Part shown: positions 16,100 through 24,916 of the stretch, one piece after another
How positions within the stretch are numbered: position 1 is the stretch's first letter
Layout of the letters: each line of letters opens with the position of its first letter
Origin: Bacillus sp. M6-12
GTDB taxonomy: Bacteria; Bacillota; Bacilli; Bacillales; DSM-1321
Assembly (NCBI RefSeq): GCF_002860285.1
Contig: NZ_PGVF01000027.1
Location: 1-64,000, forward strand
Reading direction: 5' to 3'
Length of the DNA stretch: 64,000 bases
Translations under genes and position numbers: made by a program
Notes under the pieces: model-generated
Told to the model about the DNA's origin: nothing
The model's input: the letters and a program-made list of their open reading frames with translations, nothing else
Databases searched by the model: none

Positions 16100-17305
16100 A
16101 TGAGGAGAAACCGAAATGCTGGAATCGTTGCTGTAGTCCGTGGCTCTACTATCATAAAAGGATTGCTATCAATTTTTATACTCCTTCTCTTTATTTTTTC
16201 AGTAAGTGGCATTATGACATCATTAAAGCCGGAATACCGGATTGCCTCCCAGTCAGTCAATACGGTGGCAAATCAATTTTCAGGCAAGGTTTTATTTTCA
16301 TTGCTGGCAAATGAAAATCACCATTTTTTTCAGGCACTGCCGGAGGGGAAGAATTCACCTGATATTTCCGGAAAAATGCTGAAGCTTTCAGCAAATATTT
16401 CGCTGGATGATCCGCGAAGCCTGCTAGGCAGGGAGCTTCCCGGTTTTTCCATCTTTGATAGTGAAATTCTTGTAGCGGGTGAAGGGACAAACTATACCAA
16501 TATGCCGTATGAGTCTGCTCCGCCTGTTGATGTATTGAAAGCTGAGCGGGAGGCGGCACTTCAAAACCTTGAACAGTTAGAAGAACCGCAAAAGACTGAA
16601 CAGCCAGTACCTGCCCCGGCGAATTCGACCAATGGAAGAAAGGTTGTCCATATTTACCATTCACACAACCGAGAATCCTTTTTGCCTTATTTAAAGGGAG
16701 TAACTGATCCAAATCGCGCTTCCCACTCTAAGGTGAATATTACACGCCTAGGTGACAGGCTTGCAGCGGATCTTATGGAAAGAGGCATTGGTGCTTCTGT
16801 TGACAAAACCGACATTCAGGGCAACTTAAATAAAAAAGGCCTAAAGTACTCTAAGTCATATCAAGAGTCCAGGGGCCTTGTACAGGCAGCTATGGCAGCT
16901 AATAAGGATCTTGATTACTTTATTGACATCCACCGTGACTCACATCGAAAGGATAAGACGACAATCAAAATAAATGGCAGGACTTATGCAAAAATAGCCT
17001 TTGTCATAGGAGGAAAGAATGCGCAGTACCAAAAGAATTTCGCCCTTGCAAAGAAGCTTCATACTGCTATTGAAAACAAATATCCTGGCCTTTCAAGAGG
17101 GATTATAAAACATAACAAAACCGGCTATAACAGCGTCTACAATCAGGATTTATCCGAAAAAGCAATGCTCGTGGAAGTTGGCGGCGTAGATAATACGTTT
17201 GAAGAAATGTATGTAACCCTGGATGCCTTTGCTGAAGTGTTCAGTGAATATTATTGGGATGCCAAGGCAGTATCGGCCCCGGCAGCAGGAAAAGAAGCTC
17301 AGTAA
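16100..17305 (+). CDS. spoIIP: Stage II sporulation protein P
   Basis: 401-aa membrane-anchored peptidoglycan hydrolase (amidase plus endopeptidase) of the SpoIIDMP engulfment complex. One membrane segment lies at about residues 20-38 with the catalytic domain outside. The zinc-site sequence HIYHSHNRESF spans 184-194, and YFIDIHRDSHR and VEVGGVDNT are further family motifs. A Pro/Glu-rich linker (about 150-178) separates the anchor region from the catalytic domain. Start ATG 16100 has AAAGGGTGG upstream. Confidence 0.96.
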   Translation: MRRNRNAGIVAVVRGSTIIKGLLSIFILLLFIFSVSGIMTSLKPEYRIASQSVNTVANQFSGKVLFSLLANENHHFFQALPEGKNSPDISGKMLKLSANISLDDPRSLLGRELPGFSIFDSEILVAGEGTNYTNMPYESAPPVDVLKAEREAALQNLEQLEEPQKTEQPVPAPANSTNGRKVVHIYHSHNRESFLPYLKGVTDPNRASHSKVNITRLGDRLAADLMERGIGASVDKTDIQGNLNKKGLKYSKSYQESRGLVQAAMAANKDLDYFIDIHRDSHRKDKTTIKINGRTYAKIAFVIGGKNAQYQKNFALAKKLHTAIENKYPGLSRGIIKHNKTGYNSVYNQDLSEKAMLVEVGGVDNTFEEMYVTLDAFAEVFSEYYWDAKAVSAPAAGKEAQ

Positions 17306-17324
17306 GGAAGGAGAATACCCGACT

Positions 17325-17654
17325 ATGATTCGTTTCTATTTAAAATGCCTTTTATTAATGGCTATGCTGTTTTTGGCAGTAATTTTCGGAATGCAGCATG
17401 CGAATCAGGGTATGAAAAAAATGAAAGGGTATAATGATCCTTCCTTAAACAGTGCCTTCACAGTAGAGGAATCCAGCCAAGGCGAAATGCAAGCTTCTTT
17501 TCTCGGACAAAAAGTGACTTCGCATGATCTTGAAGAAAAAAAGAAGAGCCTTGAGGAAATGAAGGCTTATAACTTCTTTTCTGATATAGGTAAAAAACTT
17601 TCGAATGCCGTTACCGGCGGAATCCGTAAAATGCTGGATATGATGGATTCCTAA
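17325..17654 (+). CDS. yqxA: YqxA family protein
   Basis: 109-aa protein immediately downstream of spoIIP, as in B. subtilis yqxA. An N-terminal hydrophobic stretch (about residues 5-22) suggests a membrane anchor or signal, followed by a charged region with a likely coiled segment (EEKKKSLEEMK). AAGGAAGGAG precedes ATG 17325; the longer open frame overlapping spoIIP is not used. The function is unknown; the location suggests co-expression with spoIIP. Confidence 0.85.
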   Translation: MIRFYLKCLLLMAMLFLAVIFGMQHANQGMKKMKGYNDPSLNSAFTVEESSQGEMQASFLGQKVTSHDLEEKKKSLEEMKAYNFFSDIGKKLSNAVTGGIRKMLDMMDS

Positions 17655-17674
17655 TTAATTAAAGCATGTCTTAG

Positions 17675-17704
17675 CCTTTGCTAATTTTACAGCAAAGGTT
17701 TTTA
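17675..17704 (+). terminator. Terminator of spoIIP-yqxA
   Basis: CCTTTGCT (17675-17682) pairs with AGCAAAGG (17691-17698), followed by TTTTTAT. Confidence 0.85.
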
Positions 17705-17751
17705 TCTTTAGCGGGGGCTTTAAAGACAGAATCGTGGAATCTGGATTTTAA

Positions 17752-17780
17752 TTGAATCTTGGATTCTCTACTGATATAAT
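17752..17780 (+). promoter_or_regulatory. Sigma-A promoter of lepA
   Basis: TTGAAT (17752-17757), a 17-nt spacer and a perfect TATAAT (17775-17780), 39 nt before the lepA start. Confidence 0.8.
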
Positions 17781-17819
17781 CAAAAATAGTGTATTTGTGG
17801 ACTAGTAGGAGTGAACGTT

Positions 17820-19655
17820 ATGAATAGAGAAGAGAAACTGAACAGGCAGTCAAGAATTCGTAACTTTTCCATTATCGCTCATATTGACCATGGGAAATCT
17901 ACGCTGGCGGATCGTATCCTTGAAAAAACGAACGCCCTGGCCCAGCGTGAAATGAAGAGCCAGCTCCTGGATTCCATGGATCTTGAACGCGAACGTGGTA
18001 TTACGATTAAATTGAATGCTGTTCAATTGAAATATAAAGCTAAAGATGGAGAAGAGTACATTTTCCATCTGATTGATACACCGGGACATGTCGATTTCAC
18101 CTATGAAGTATCAAGGAGTCTTGCGGCGTGTGAGGGTGCTATCCTTGTTGTCGATGCGGCCCAGGGAATTGAAGCACAAACACTCGCCAACGTGTATCTT
18201 GCGCTTGACAATAACCTCGAAATCCTTCCGATAATCAATAAGATTGATTTGCCTAGTGCAGATCCTGAGAGGGTCAGAAACGAAATCGAAGAAGTGATCG
18301 GACTTGATGCGTCTGAAGCTGTATTGGCTTCTGCCAAGGCAGGAATAGGTATTGAAGAGATCCTTGAACAGGTTGTCGAATTGGTGCCTCCGCCTGAGGG
18401 CGACCCTGATGCACCTTTAAAGGCGCTGATTTTTGACTCGCTTTATGATGCATACCGCGGTGTGGTTGCTTATATACGCGTAGTTGAAGGTTCAGTCAAG
18501 CCTGGGGATAAGATTAAGATGATGGCTACCGGAAAAGAATTCGAAGTAATCGAGGTTGGAGTTTTTAACCCGAAAACGGTATTATGTGATGAATTAACCG
18601 TCGGTGATGTTGGATTCCTGACAGCCGCGATTAAAAATGTCGGCGATACCCGTGTGGGTGATACGATAACAAACGCAAAAAATGGTGCTACAGAAGCTCT
18701 GCCTGGTTACCGAAAGCTTAACCCGATGGTATATTGCGGACTGTATCCAATTGATGCTTCTAAATTTAACGATCTTCGTGATGCCCTTGAGAAGCTGGAG
18801 CTTAATGATTCCGCGCTTCAGTTTGAGCCTGAAACTTCCCAGGCCCTTGGGTTTGGCTTCCGCTGCGGATTCCTTGGATTGCTTCATATGGAAATTATTC
18901 AGGAACGGATTGAACGTGAATTTAAAATCGACCTGATCACTACGGCTCCAAGTGTTATATACGATGTAATTTTAACGGATGGCTCTGCAGTAAAGGTGGA
19001 CAATCCGTCGAACATGCCTGACCCGCAAAAAATTGACCGTATTGAAGAACCTTATGTTAAAGCTACCATGATGGCTCCCAATGAGTTCGTTGGAGCGATT
19101 ATGGAACTTTGCCAGGAAAAGCGCGGTATCTTTATTGATATGCAGTATATGGATGAAACGCGGGTAAGCATTGTATATGAAATTCCGCTGTCCGAAATTG
19201 TATATGATTTCTTTGACCAGCTAAAATCCAATACAAAAGGATATGCTTCCTTTGATTACGAGCTGATTGGCTATAAGGAATCAAAACTTGTTAAGATGGA
19301 TATCCTCCTTAACGCTGAAACGGTTGATGCTCTGAGTTTCATCGTCCACCGCGATTTCGCTTATGAACGCGGAAAGGTAATTGTTGAAAAGCTGAAGAAA
19401 TTAATACCGCGCCAGCAATTTGAAGTGCCAATCCAGGCAGCGATCGGACAGAAAATCATTGCCAGATCCACGATCAGTGCAATGCGCAAAAACGTTCTTG
19501 CCAAATGCTATGGCGGAGATATCTCCCGTAAACGTAAACTTCTTGAAAAGCAAAAAGAAGGTAAAAAACGCATGAAGCAGGTTGGTTCCGTTGAAGTGCC
19601 CCAGGAAGCTTTTATGGCAGTACTTAAAATGGACGACACAACACCTAAAAAATAA
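17820..19655 (+). CDS. lepA: Elongation factor 4 (LepA)
   Basis: 611-aa translational GTPase that acts on the 70S ribosome (back-translocation and/or initiation and biogenesis roles reported). GTPase motifs are G1 AHIDHGKST, G3 DTPGHVDF, G4 NKID and G5 SAKAG. EF-G-like domains II, III and V follow, with the LepA-specific C-terminal domain ending in RKRKLLEKQKEGKKRMK. TAGGAG lies 8 nt before ATG 17820; GTG 17811 overlaps the ribosome site. Confidence 0.98.
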   Translation: MNREEKLNRQSRIRNFSIIAHIDHGKSTLADRILEKTNALAQREMKSQLLDSMDLERERGITIKLNAVQLKYKAKDGEEYIFHLIDTPGHVDFTYEVSRSLAACEGAILVVDAAQGIEAQTLANVYLALDNNLEILPIINKIDLPSADPERVRNEIEEVIGLDASEAVLASAKAGIGIEEILEQVVELVPPPEGDPDAPLKALIFDSLYDAYRGVVAYIRVVEGSVKPGDKIKMMATGKEFEVIEVGVFNPKTVLCDELTVGDVGFLTAAIKNVGDTRVGDTITNAKNGATEALPGYRKLNPMVYCGLYPIDASKFNDLRDALEKLELNDSALQFEPETSQALGFGFRCGFLGLLHMEIIQERIEREFKIDLITTAPSVIYDVILTDGSAVKVDNPSNMPDPQKIDRIEEPYVKATMMAPNEFVGAIMELCQEKRGIFIDMQYMDETRVSIVYEIPLSEIVYDFFDQLKSNTKGYASFDYELIGYKESKLVKMDILLNAETVDALSFIVHRDFAYERGKVIVEKLKKLIPRQQFEVPIQAAIGQKIIARSTISAMRKNVLAKCYGGDISRKRKLLEKQKEGKKRMKQVGSVEVPQEAFMAVLKMDDTTPKK

Positions 19656-19662
19656 ATTTTCA

Positions 19663-19703
19663 AAGAGGTTAGAAGGATTCAAATCCCCATCTAGCCTCTT
19701 TTT
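19663..19703 (+). terminator. Terminator of lepA
   Basis: An 11-bp stem with one G-T, AAGAGGTTAGA (19663-19673) with TCTAGCCTCTT (19690-19700), then TTTCT. It ends 26 nt before hemW. Confidence 0.85.
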
Positions 19704-19728
19704 CTATACGTTAAAGGACGTGAGATGC

Positions 19729-20868
19729 ATGATTAAAAGCGCCTATATTCATATCCCGTTTTGTGAACACATTTGCCATTATTGTGATTTTAATAAGGTT
19801 TACCTGCACGGACAGCCAGTGGAGGAGTACCTTTCCATGTTAAAAAAGGAATTTCAATTATCACTGAGGGAATATCCGGTGGACAGTCTAAAAACCATTT
19901 TTGTCGGTGGCGGAACGCCCACTTCCCTGGACGAAAAGCAGCTTTCTTTTTTTGTTGACTCTATTCAGAATGAATTGCCCTATGACCGCAATGCTGTAGA
20001 GTTCACGTTTGAGGCTAATCCGGGAGACCTGTCGGAAGAAAAATTAGCCATTCTGCATCAGGCAGGTGTTAATCGGCTCAGCTTTGGCGTCCAGAGCTTT
20101 AATGAGGAACTGCTCAAAAAAATTGGCCGGACCCACAGGGTAGAAGATATTTATGCTTCGATTGAAAAAGCAAAAAAGGTAGGGTTCCAAAATATCAGTA
20201 TTGATTTAATATACGGGCTTCCGGGGCAGACAATGGAAGATTTTGAGGATACTCTGGCTAAAGCACTGGAACTTGAATTGGAGCATTACTCCAGTTATTC
20301 GTTAATCGTTGAGCCAAAAACTGTTTTTTATAATTTGATGCAAAAGGGGAGGCTGTCATTGCCACCTCAGGAAATCGAAGCAAGAATGTATGAACGTGTA
20401 ATGGATGAGATGGTGAAGCACGGCTATATTCAGTACGAAATCAGTAATTATGCAAAGCCTGGTTATGAAAGCAAGCATAATTTGACATATTGGAATAACG
20501 AGGAATACTTCGGATTTGGAGCGGGGGCGCACGGGTATACAGGCGGAAAGCGAAAAGCCAATTACGGACCGCTCAAAAAATACATCTCTCCTCTTCAGGA
20601 GGGCCGCTTGCCTTTAATAGAGACTCACGAAGTTTCAAAGCAAGAAAAGATGGAAGAAGAAATGTTTTTAGGATTAAGGAAAATGGAAGGTGTAAGTTCA
20701 ACCAGCTTTAAAGAAAAATTCGGATCTCCGCTTTCCGACATTTTTGGACAACAGCTTATAGAACTACAGAAAAGGGGCCTGCTTGAGGAAAGGTCTGGGA
20801 CATATTTGCTTACCCGTAACGGCAAGCTTCTAGGGAATGAAGTTTTCCAATCCTTTATCGCTGTTTAA
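19729..20868 (+). CDS. hemW: Heme chaperone HemW (radical SAM)
   Basis: 379-aa radical-SAM family protein related to coproporphyrinogen dehydrogenase HemN but acting as a heme-binding chaperone. The 4Fe-4S motif CEHICHYC (CX3CX2C) lies near residue 15, with GGGTPTSL and LSFGVQSF further on; the HemW C-terminal domain is present. ATG 19729 follows AAAGGACGTGAG and gives the conserved start MIKSAYIHIPFC; the longer frame runs back through the lepA terminator and is rejected. The name hemN is often used for this gene, but the lack of the second CX-type SAM site favours HemW. Confidence 0.92.
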   Translation: MIKSAYIHIPFCEHICHYCDFNKVYLHGQPVEEYLSMLKKEFQLSLREYPVDSLKTIFVGGGTPTSLDEKQLSFFVDSIQNELPYDRNAVEFTFEANPGDLSEEKLAILHQAGVNRLSFGVQSFNEELLKKIGRTHRVEDIYASIEKAKKVGFQNISIDLIYGLPGQTMEDFEDTLAKALELELEHYSSYSLIVEPKTVFYNLMQKGRLSLPPQEIEARMYERVMDEMVKHGYIQYEISNYAKPGYESKHNLTYWNNEEYFGFGAGAHGYTGGKRKANYGPLKKYISPLQEGRLPLIETHEVSKQEKMEEEMFLGLRKMEGVSSTSFKEKFGSPLSDIFGQQLIELQKRGLLEERSGTYLLTRNGKLLGNEVFQSFIAV

Positions 20869-20895
20869 AACACTCTTACTTTTGGAGTTAAACCG

Positions 20896-20924
20896 TTGAC
20901 ATCATTGGCCGCATTTGTTAATTT
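20896..20924 (+). promoter_or_regulatory. Sigma-A promoter of the hrcA-dnaK operon
   Basis: A perfect TTGACA (20896-20901) with a weaker -10 TAATTT (20919-20924) at 17-nt spacing, placing the start of transcription just before or within the CIRCE operator. Confidence 0.65.
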
Positions 20925-20934
20925 ATTATTAGTA

Positions 20935-20961
20935 TTAGCACTCGATAACAAAGAGTGCTAA
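20935..20961 (+). promoter_or_regulatory. CIRCE operator (HrcA binding site)
   Basis: Perfect consensus inverted repeat TTAGCACTC (20935-20943), 9-nt spacer, GAGTGCTAA (20953-20961). It is the binding site of HrcA, encoded by the next gene, so the operon is autoregulated class I heat shock. Confidence 0.98.
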
Positions 20962-20976
20962 CAGGGGTGATACTAC

Positions 20977-22011
20977 ATGTTAACTGAGCGTCAATTACTA
21001 ATATTGCAGGTCATTATTGATGACTTTATTAGATTTGCACAGCCGGTTGGTTCAAGAAGCCTGTCGAAAAAAGAAGAAATCACCTTTAGTTCTGCCACGA
21101 TACGCAACGAAATGGCAGACTTGGAAGAGCTTGGATTTATTGAAAAAACCCATACCTCTTCCGGAAGGGTTCCCTCTGAAAAAGGATACAGGTACTATGT
21201 CGACCATTTGCTGTCTCCCCAGGCACTAAAACAGAACGACTTACAGCTTGTAAAATCCATTTTTGCTGAAAGGATTTATGAACTGGAAAAACTTGTGCAA
21301 AAGTCGGCGAAGATACTTTCTGAATTGACGAATTACACAGCCATTGCATTAGGTCCTAAAGTAAAGGACAATAAATTGCGCAAGATACAAATTGTTCCTT
21401 TAAACAAGGAAACGGCTATTGCAATTATTGTTACCGATACGGGCCACGTGCAAAATAAGATGATTCAGCTTCCGGCTTCTTTTGATGTAAACGAGCTCGA
21501 AAAAATGGCTAATATTTTGAATGAACGGCTTGCCGGTGTTCCGTTAACTGATCTAAAAGATAAAATATATAAAGAAGTCGCTACACTTTTGGGACAGCAT
21601 ATCCGCAATTATGATGTGATAACCGCCTCACTGGCAGAATCATTAAATAATTTTTCAAGAAATGAAAAGCTGTTTTACGGCGGTAAAACAAACATGCTAA
21701 GCCAGCCGGAATTTCATGATATTGATAAGGTTCGGTCCCTGCTCTCGGTTATCGAACATGAGCCGGATATGTACAAAATGATGAGGCAAAACCCAGCCGG
21801 TATTACTGTCAAAATAGGCAGGGAAAACAATAATTCCGCACTGGAAGATTGCAGCTTCATTACTGCCACATACTCAATCGGCTTGGAACAGGTAGGGACC
21901 ATTGCCATTCTTGGACCGACCAGGATGGAGTATTCAAGAGTCATCTCACTGCTTGATATGTTTTCTCATGATTTAACAGCACTTCTCACAAGGCTGTATC
22001 AAAATAAGTAG
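20977..22011 (+). CDS. hrcA: Heat-inducible transcription repressor HrcA
   Basis: 344-aa repressor of the class I heat-shock operons; it binds CIRCE and needs GroEL for activity. The N-terminal winged-helix DNA-binding domain (about residues 1-75) includes EPVGSR-like QPVGSRSL and SSATIRNEMADLEELGF; the GAF-like and dimerisation regions follow. It is the first gene of hrcA-grpE-dnaK-dnaJ, with CIRCE 15 nt before its ATG. Full length. Confidence 0.97.
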   Translation: MLTERQLLILQVIIDDFIRFAQPVGSRSLSKKEEITFSSATIRNEMADLEELGFIEKTHTSSGRVPSEKGYRYYVDHLLSPQALKQNDLQLVKSIFAERIYELEKLVQKSAKILSELTNYTAIALGPKVKDNKLRKIQIVPLNKETAIAIIVTDTGHVQNKMIQLPASFDVNELEKMANILNERLAGVPLTDLKDKIYKEVATLLGQHIRNYDVITASLAESLNNFSRNEKLFYGGKTNMLSQPEFHDIDKVRSLLSVIEHEPDMYKMMRQNPAGITVKIGRENNNSALEDCSFITATYSIGLEQVGTIAILGPTRMEYSRVISLLDMFSHDLTALLTRLYQNK

Positions 22012-22032
22012 CACTGGCAATATTGGTAGGGT

Positions 22033-22062
22033 GATGGAAGCATTGCTTTCCATCCTCTTTTC
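22033..22062 (+). other. Stem-loop between hrcA and grpE
   Basis: GATGGAAGC and GCTTTCCATC form a stem (one bulged T) followed by CTCTTTTC. In B. subtilis the dnaK operon mRNA is processed near a stem-loop between hrcA and grpE, which stabilises the chaperone part relative to hrcA. This hairpin is well placed for that; partial termination is the alternative. Confidence 0.6.
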
Positions 22063-22177
22063 ATGGCATTTCTCGTGTTCAAATCAATTATATATATGGC
22101 TGCACCATTGATTTCTGCCATTTGGCAGTTTATTGGTCCAGCAGAATTACCGCTTTTCTTTTAGGGAGGTGAAAATA

Positions 22178-22774
22178 GTGACAGAAGAACAAAAGAATGA
22201 AAGAAATGAAAGCATGCAGGCTGAAGAAACAGAGGCAAATGCAGAAACTACTTTTGCTGAAGAGGCTCCGGTAAACGGAGAAGGCGAATCCGTTGAACAA
22301 TCCCAGGAAGAAACCGGGGATGCTGTCGCGAAGATTTCAGAACTGGAAGAAAAATTAGCAGAGATGGAAAATCGCTACCTGCGTTTACATGCTGACTTTG
22401 AAAACTCAAGGCGCCGTGCAAAATTGGATTTGGAAGCGGCACAAAAATATAGAGCTCAGGGCCTCGCCGGCGATCTGCTGCAGGCACTCGATAACTTTGA
22501 AAGAGCTACAAAGATAGAGGCTGAGAACGAGCAAACGAAAACCTTGCTGCAAGGCATGGACATGGTTTATAAAAGTATTTTAGAAGCGCTGAAAAAGGAA
22601 GGCGTGGAACCGATCGAAGCGGTTGGGAAAGAATTTGATCCGCATTTGCATCAGGCAGTTATGCAGGTTGAGGATCAGAACTTCGCTTCCAATTCGGTAG
22701 TGGAAGAATTCCAAAAAGGTTATATGCTGAAAGACAGAGTCCTTCGCCCGGCGATGGTAAAAGTGAATCAGTGA
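22178..22774 (+). CDS. grpE: Nucleotide exchange factor GrpE
   Basis: 198-aa DnaK cochaperone that releases ADP from DnaK. The acidic N-terminal region (to about residue 60) is followed by a long coiled coil (ELEEKLAEMENRYLRLHADFEN split across its register) and the beta-domain ending VLRPAMVKV. GGGAGGTG precedes GTG 22178; the longer frame upstream has no ribosome site. Part of the CIRCE-controlled operon. Confidence 0.96.
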   Translation: MTEEQKNERNESMQAEETEANAETTFAEEAPVNGEGESVEQSQEETGDAVAKISELEEKLAEMENRYLRLHADFENSRRRAKLDLEAAQKYRAQGLAGDLLQALDNFERATKIEAENEQTKTLLQGMDMVYKSILEALKKEGVEPIEAVGKEFDPHLHQAVMQVEDQNFASNSVVEEFQKGYMLKDRVLRPAMVKVNQ

Positions 22775-22807
22775 GCACCTACATATAATTAGGAGGGAAA
22801 TCATACA

Positions 22808-24640
22808 ATGAGCAAGATTATTGGTATCGACTTGGGAACAACAAACTCTTGTGTATCTATTCTTGAAGGCGGGGAGCCAAAGGTTATTCCAAACCCGGAA
22901 GGCAACCGTACAACTCCTTCTGTTGTAGCTTTTAAAAATGGCGAACGCCAGGTTGGGGAAGTAGCGAAGCGCCAGGCAATCACAAATCCTAATACTATTA
23001 TTTCTATCAAGCGCCATATGGGTACTGGCCATAAGGTAGAAGTTGAAGGAAAAGAATATTCACCTCAGGAAGTTTCAGCCATTATCCTTCAGCACTTAAA
23101 ATCATATGCTGAAGAATATCTTGGCGAAAAAGTTACAAAAGCGGTAATTACAGTACCTGCCTACTTTAATGATGCTGAGCGCCAGGCAACAAAGGATGCA
23201 GGACAAATTGCAGGTTTGGAAGTTGAACGTATCATCAACGAACCGACAGCTGCAGCTCTTGCTTACGGTCTTGACAAAACAGAAGAAGACCAGACGATCC
23301 TTGTATTTGACCTTGGAGGCGGTACTTTTGACGTATCAATCATGGAACTTGGAGACGGTGTTTTTGAAGTAAAAGCTACAGCCGGTGACAACAGATTGGG
23401 CGGGGACGACTTTGACCAAGTAATTATTGACTATCTTGTAGCAGAATTCAAAAAAGAAAATGGCATTGATCTTGGAAAAGATAAAATGGCGCTTCAGCGT
23501 TTGAAGGATGCAGCGGAAAAGGCGAAGAAAGACCTTTCAGGTGTAACTTCTACACAAATTTCTTTACCGTTCATCACAGCTGGGGAAGCTGGTCCGCTTC
23601 ACCTTGATGTAACATTAACGCGTGCTAAATTTGATGAGATTTCTGCCGGCCTTGTTGAACGCACAATGGGTCCTACTCGCCAGGCTCTTAAAGATGCAGG
23701 ACTATCTCCTTCAGAGATTGATAAAGTAATCTTAGTCGGCGGATCAACTCGTATTCCGGCTGTTCAGGAAGCGATTCGCAAGGAAATTGGCCAGGAGCCT
23801 CATAAAGGTGTTAACCCTGATGAAGTAGTTGCAATGGGTGCAGCAATTCAGGGCGGAGTTTTAACAGGAGACGTTAAAGATGTTGTTCTTTTGGATGTAA
23901 CTCCACTATCTTTAGGTATTGAAACTATGGGCGGCGTATTCACAAAGCTGATTGACCGGAATACTACAATCCCAACAAGCAAATCTCAAGTATTTTCAAC
24001 AGCTGCTGACAGCCAGACAGCGGTGGATATCCATGTTCTTCAAGGGGAACGCCCAATGGCTGCGGACAATAAAACACTTGGCCGCTTCCAGTTGTCAGAC
24101 ATTCCGCCAGCACCGCGCGGAATTCCGCAAATTGAGGTTTCCTTCGATATCGATAAAAACGGTATTGTAAGTGTTCGTGCAAAAGATCTTGGCACAAACA
24201 AAGAACAGGCAATCACGATCAAATCTTCTTCAGGCCTTTCAGATGAAGAAGTAGAACGCATGGTACGTGAAGCAGAAGAAAACGCTGAAGCTGACAAACA
24301 GCGCAAAGAAGAAGTAGAACTGCGCAATGAAGCTGATCAGCTTGTATTCTCTACTGAAAAAACGCTTAAAGATCTTGAAGGCAAAGTGGATGAAGCAGAA
24401 GTTGCCAAAGCTAATGAGGCAAAAGATGCTTTAAAGGCTGCCATCGAGAAAAACGATCTTGCTGAGATCCGCGAAAAGAAAGATGCCCTTCAGGAAATCG
24501 TGACTAACCTGACAATGAAGCTTTACGAAGAAGCTCAAAAAGCTCAGCAGGCAGCACAGGGCGGGGCAGAAGGTTCTGCAGAAAAGAAAGACGATAACGT
24601 AGTTGATGCAGAATTTACAGAAGTAAATGACGACAAATAA
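22808..24640 (+). CDS. dnaK: Chaperone DnaK (Hsp70)
   Basis: 610-aa ATP-dependent chaperone. Actin-like ATPase motifs are GIDLGTTNSCV at the N-terminus, DLGGGTFDVS (phosphate 2) and VGGSTRIPAVQ (adenosine). The substrate-binding domain starts after VLLDVTPLSLGIETMGG, and the helical lid ends in an acidic tail (EFTEVNDDK). Typical of gram-positive DnaK, it is shorter than the E. coli protein in subdomain IIA. AGGAGG lies upstream of ATG 22808. A strong terminator follows, so dnaJ has an additional promoter. Confidence 0.99.
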   Translation: MSKIIGIDLGTTNSCVSILEGGEPKVIPNPEGNRTTPSVVAFKNGERQVGEVAKRQAITNPNTIISIKRHMGTGHKVEVEGKEYSPQEVSAIILQHLKSYAEEYLGEKVTKAVITVPAYFNDAERQATKDAGQIAGLEVERIINEPTAAALAYGLDKTEEDQTILVFDLGGGTFDVSIMELGDGVFEVKATAGDNRLGGDDFDQVIIDYLVAEFKKENGIDLGKDKMALQRLKDAAEKAKKDLSGVTSTQISLPFITAGEAGPLHLDVTLTRAKFDEISAGLVERTMGPTRQALKDAGLSPSEIDKVILVGGSTRIPAVQEAIRKEIGQEPHKGVNPDEVVAMGAAIQGGVLTGDVKDVVLLDVTPLSLGIETMGGVFTKLIDRNTTIPTSKSQVFSTAADSQTAVDIHVLQGERPMAADNKTLGRFQLSDIPPAPRGIPQIEVSFDIDKNGIVSVRAKDLGTNKEQAITIKSSSGLSDEEVERMVREAEENAEADKQRKEEVELRNEADQLVFSTEKTLKDLEGKVDEAEVAKANEAKDALKAAIEKNDLAEIREKKDALQEIVTNLTMKLYEEAQKAQQAAQGGAEGSAEKKDDNVVDAEFTEVNDDK

Positions 24641-24696
24641 ATAGTAAGCATGCAGATGACCCGGAATCACTATGCTTTCCGCGTATCTAAAAAGGA

Positions 24697-24731
24697 GTCA
24701 AAGCCAGGGTTTCTTGGCTTTGGCTTTTTTT
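24697..24731 (+). terminator. Terminator after dnaK
   Basis: CAAAGCCA (24699-24706) pairs with TGGCTTTG (24715-24722), then GCTTTTTTT. It would separate grpE-dnaK messages from dnaJ unless read through. Confidence 0.85.
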
Positions 24732-24850
24732 AAGGGATTGGAAATTAGTATCTGGAAGTTTCCTGCATTTTATGGTTTTATGCTTATAAATTAAGCTGAA
24801 AATGAAGTGCCCTTTCCGAGCATGATGCAGGCTTGGAAAAGCTTTTCTTA

Positions 24851-24880
24851 TTGCACTTCGACTTGTAAAAGTGATAAAAT
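24851..24880 (+). promoter_or_regulatory. Sigma-A promoter of dnaJ-prmA
   Basis: TTGCAC (24851-24856) with GATAAA/TAAAAT (24873-24880) at 16-18 nt spacing. An internal promoter before dnaJ fits the terminator placed after dnaK. No CIRCE is present here. Confidence 0.6.
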
Positions 24881-24916
24881 TGTCTTTATGTGAAACGGAT
24901 CGGGAGTGAAGAAACC

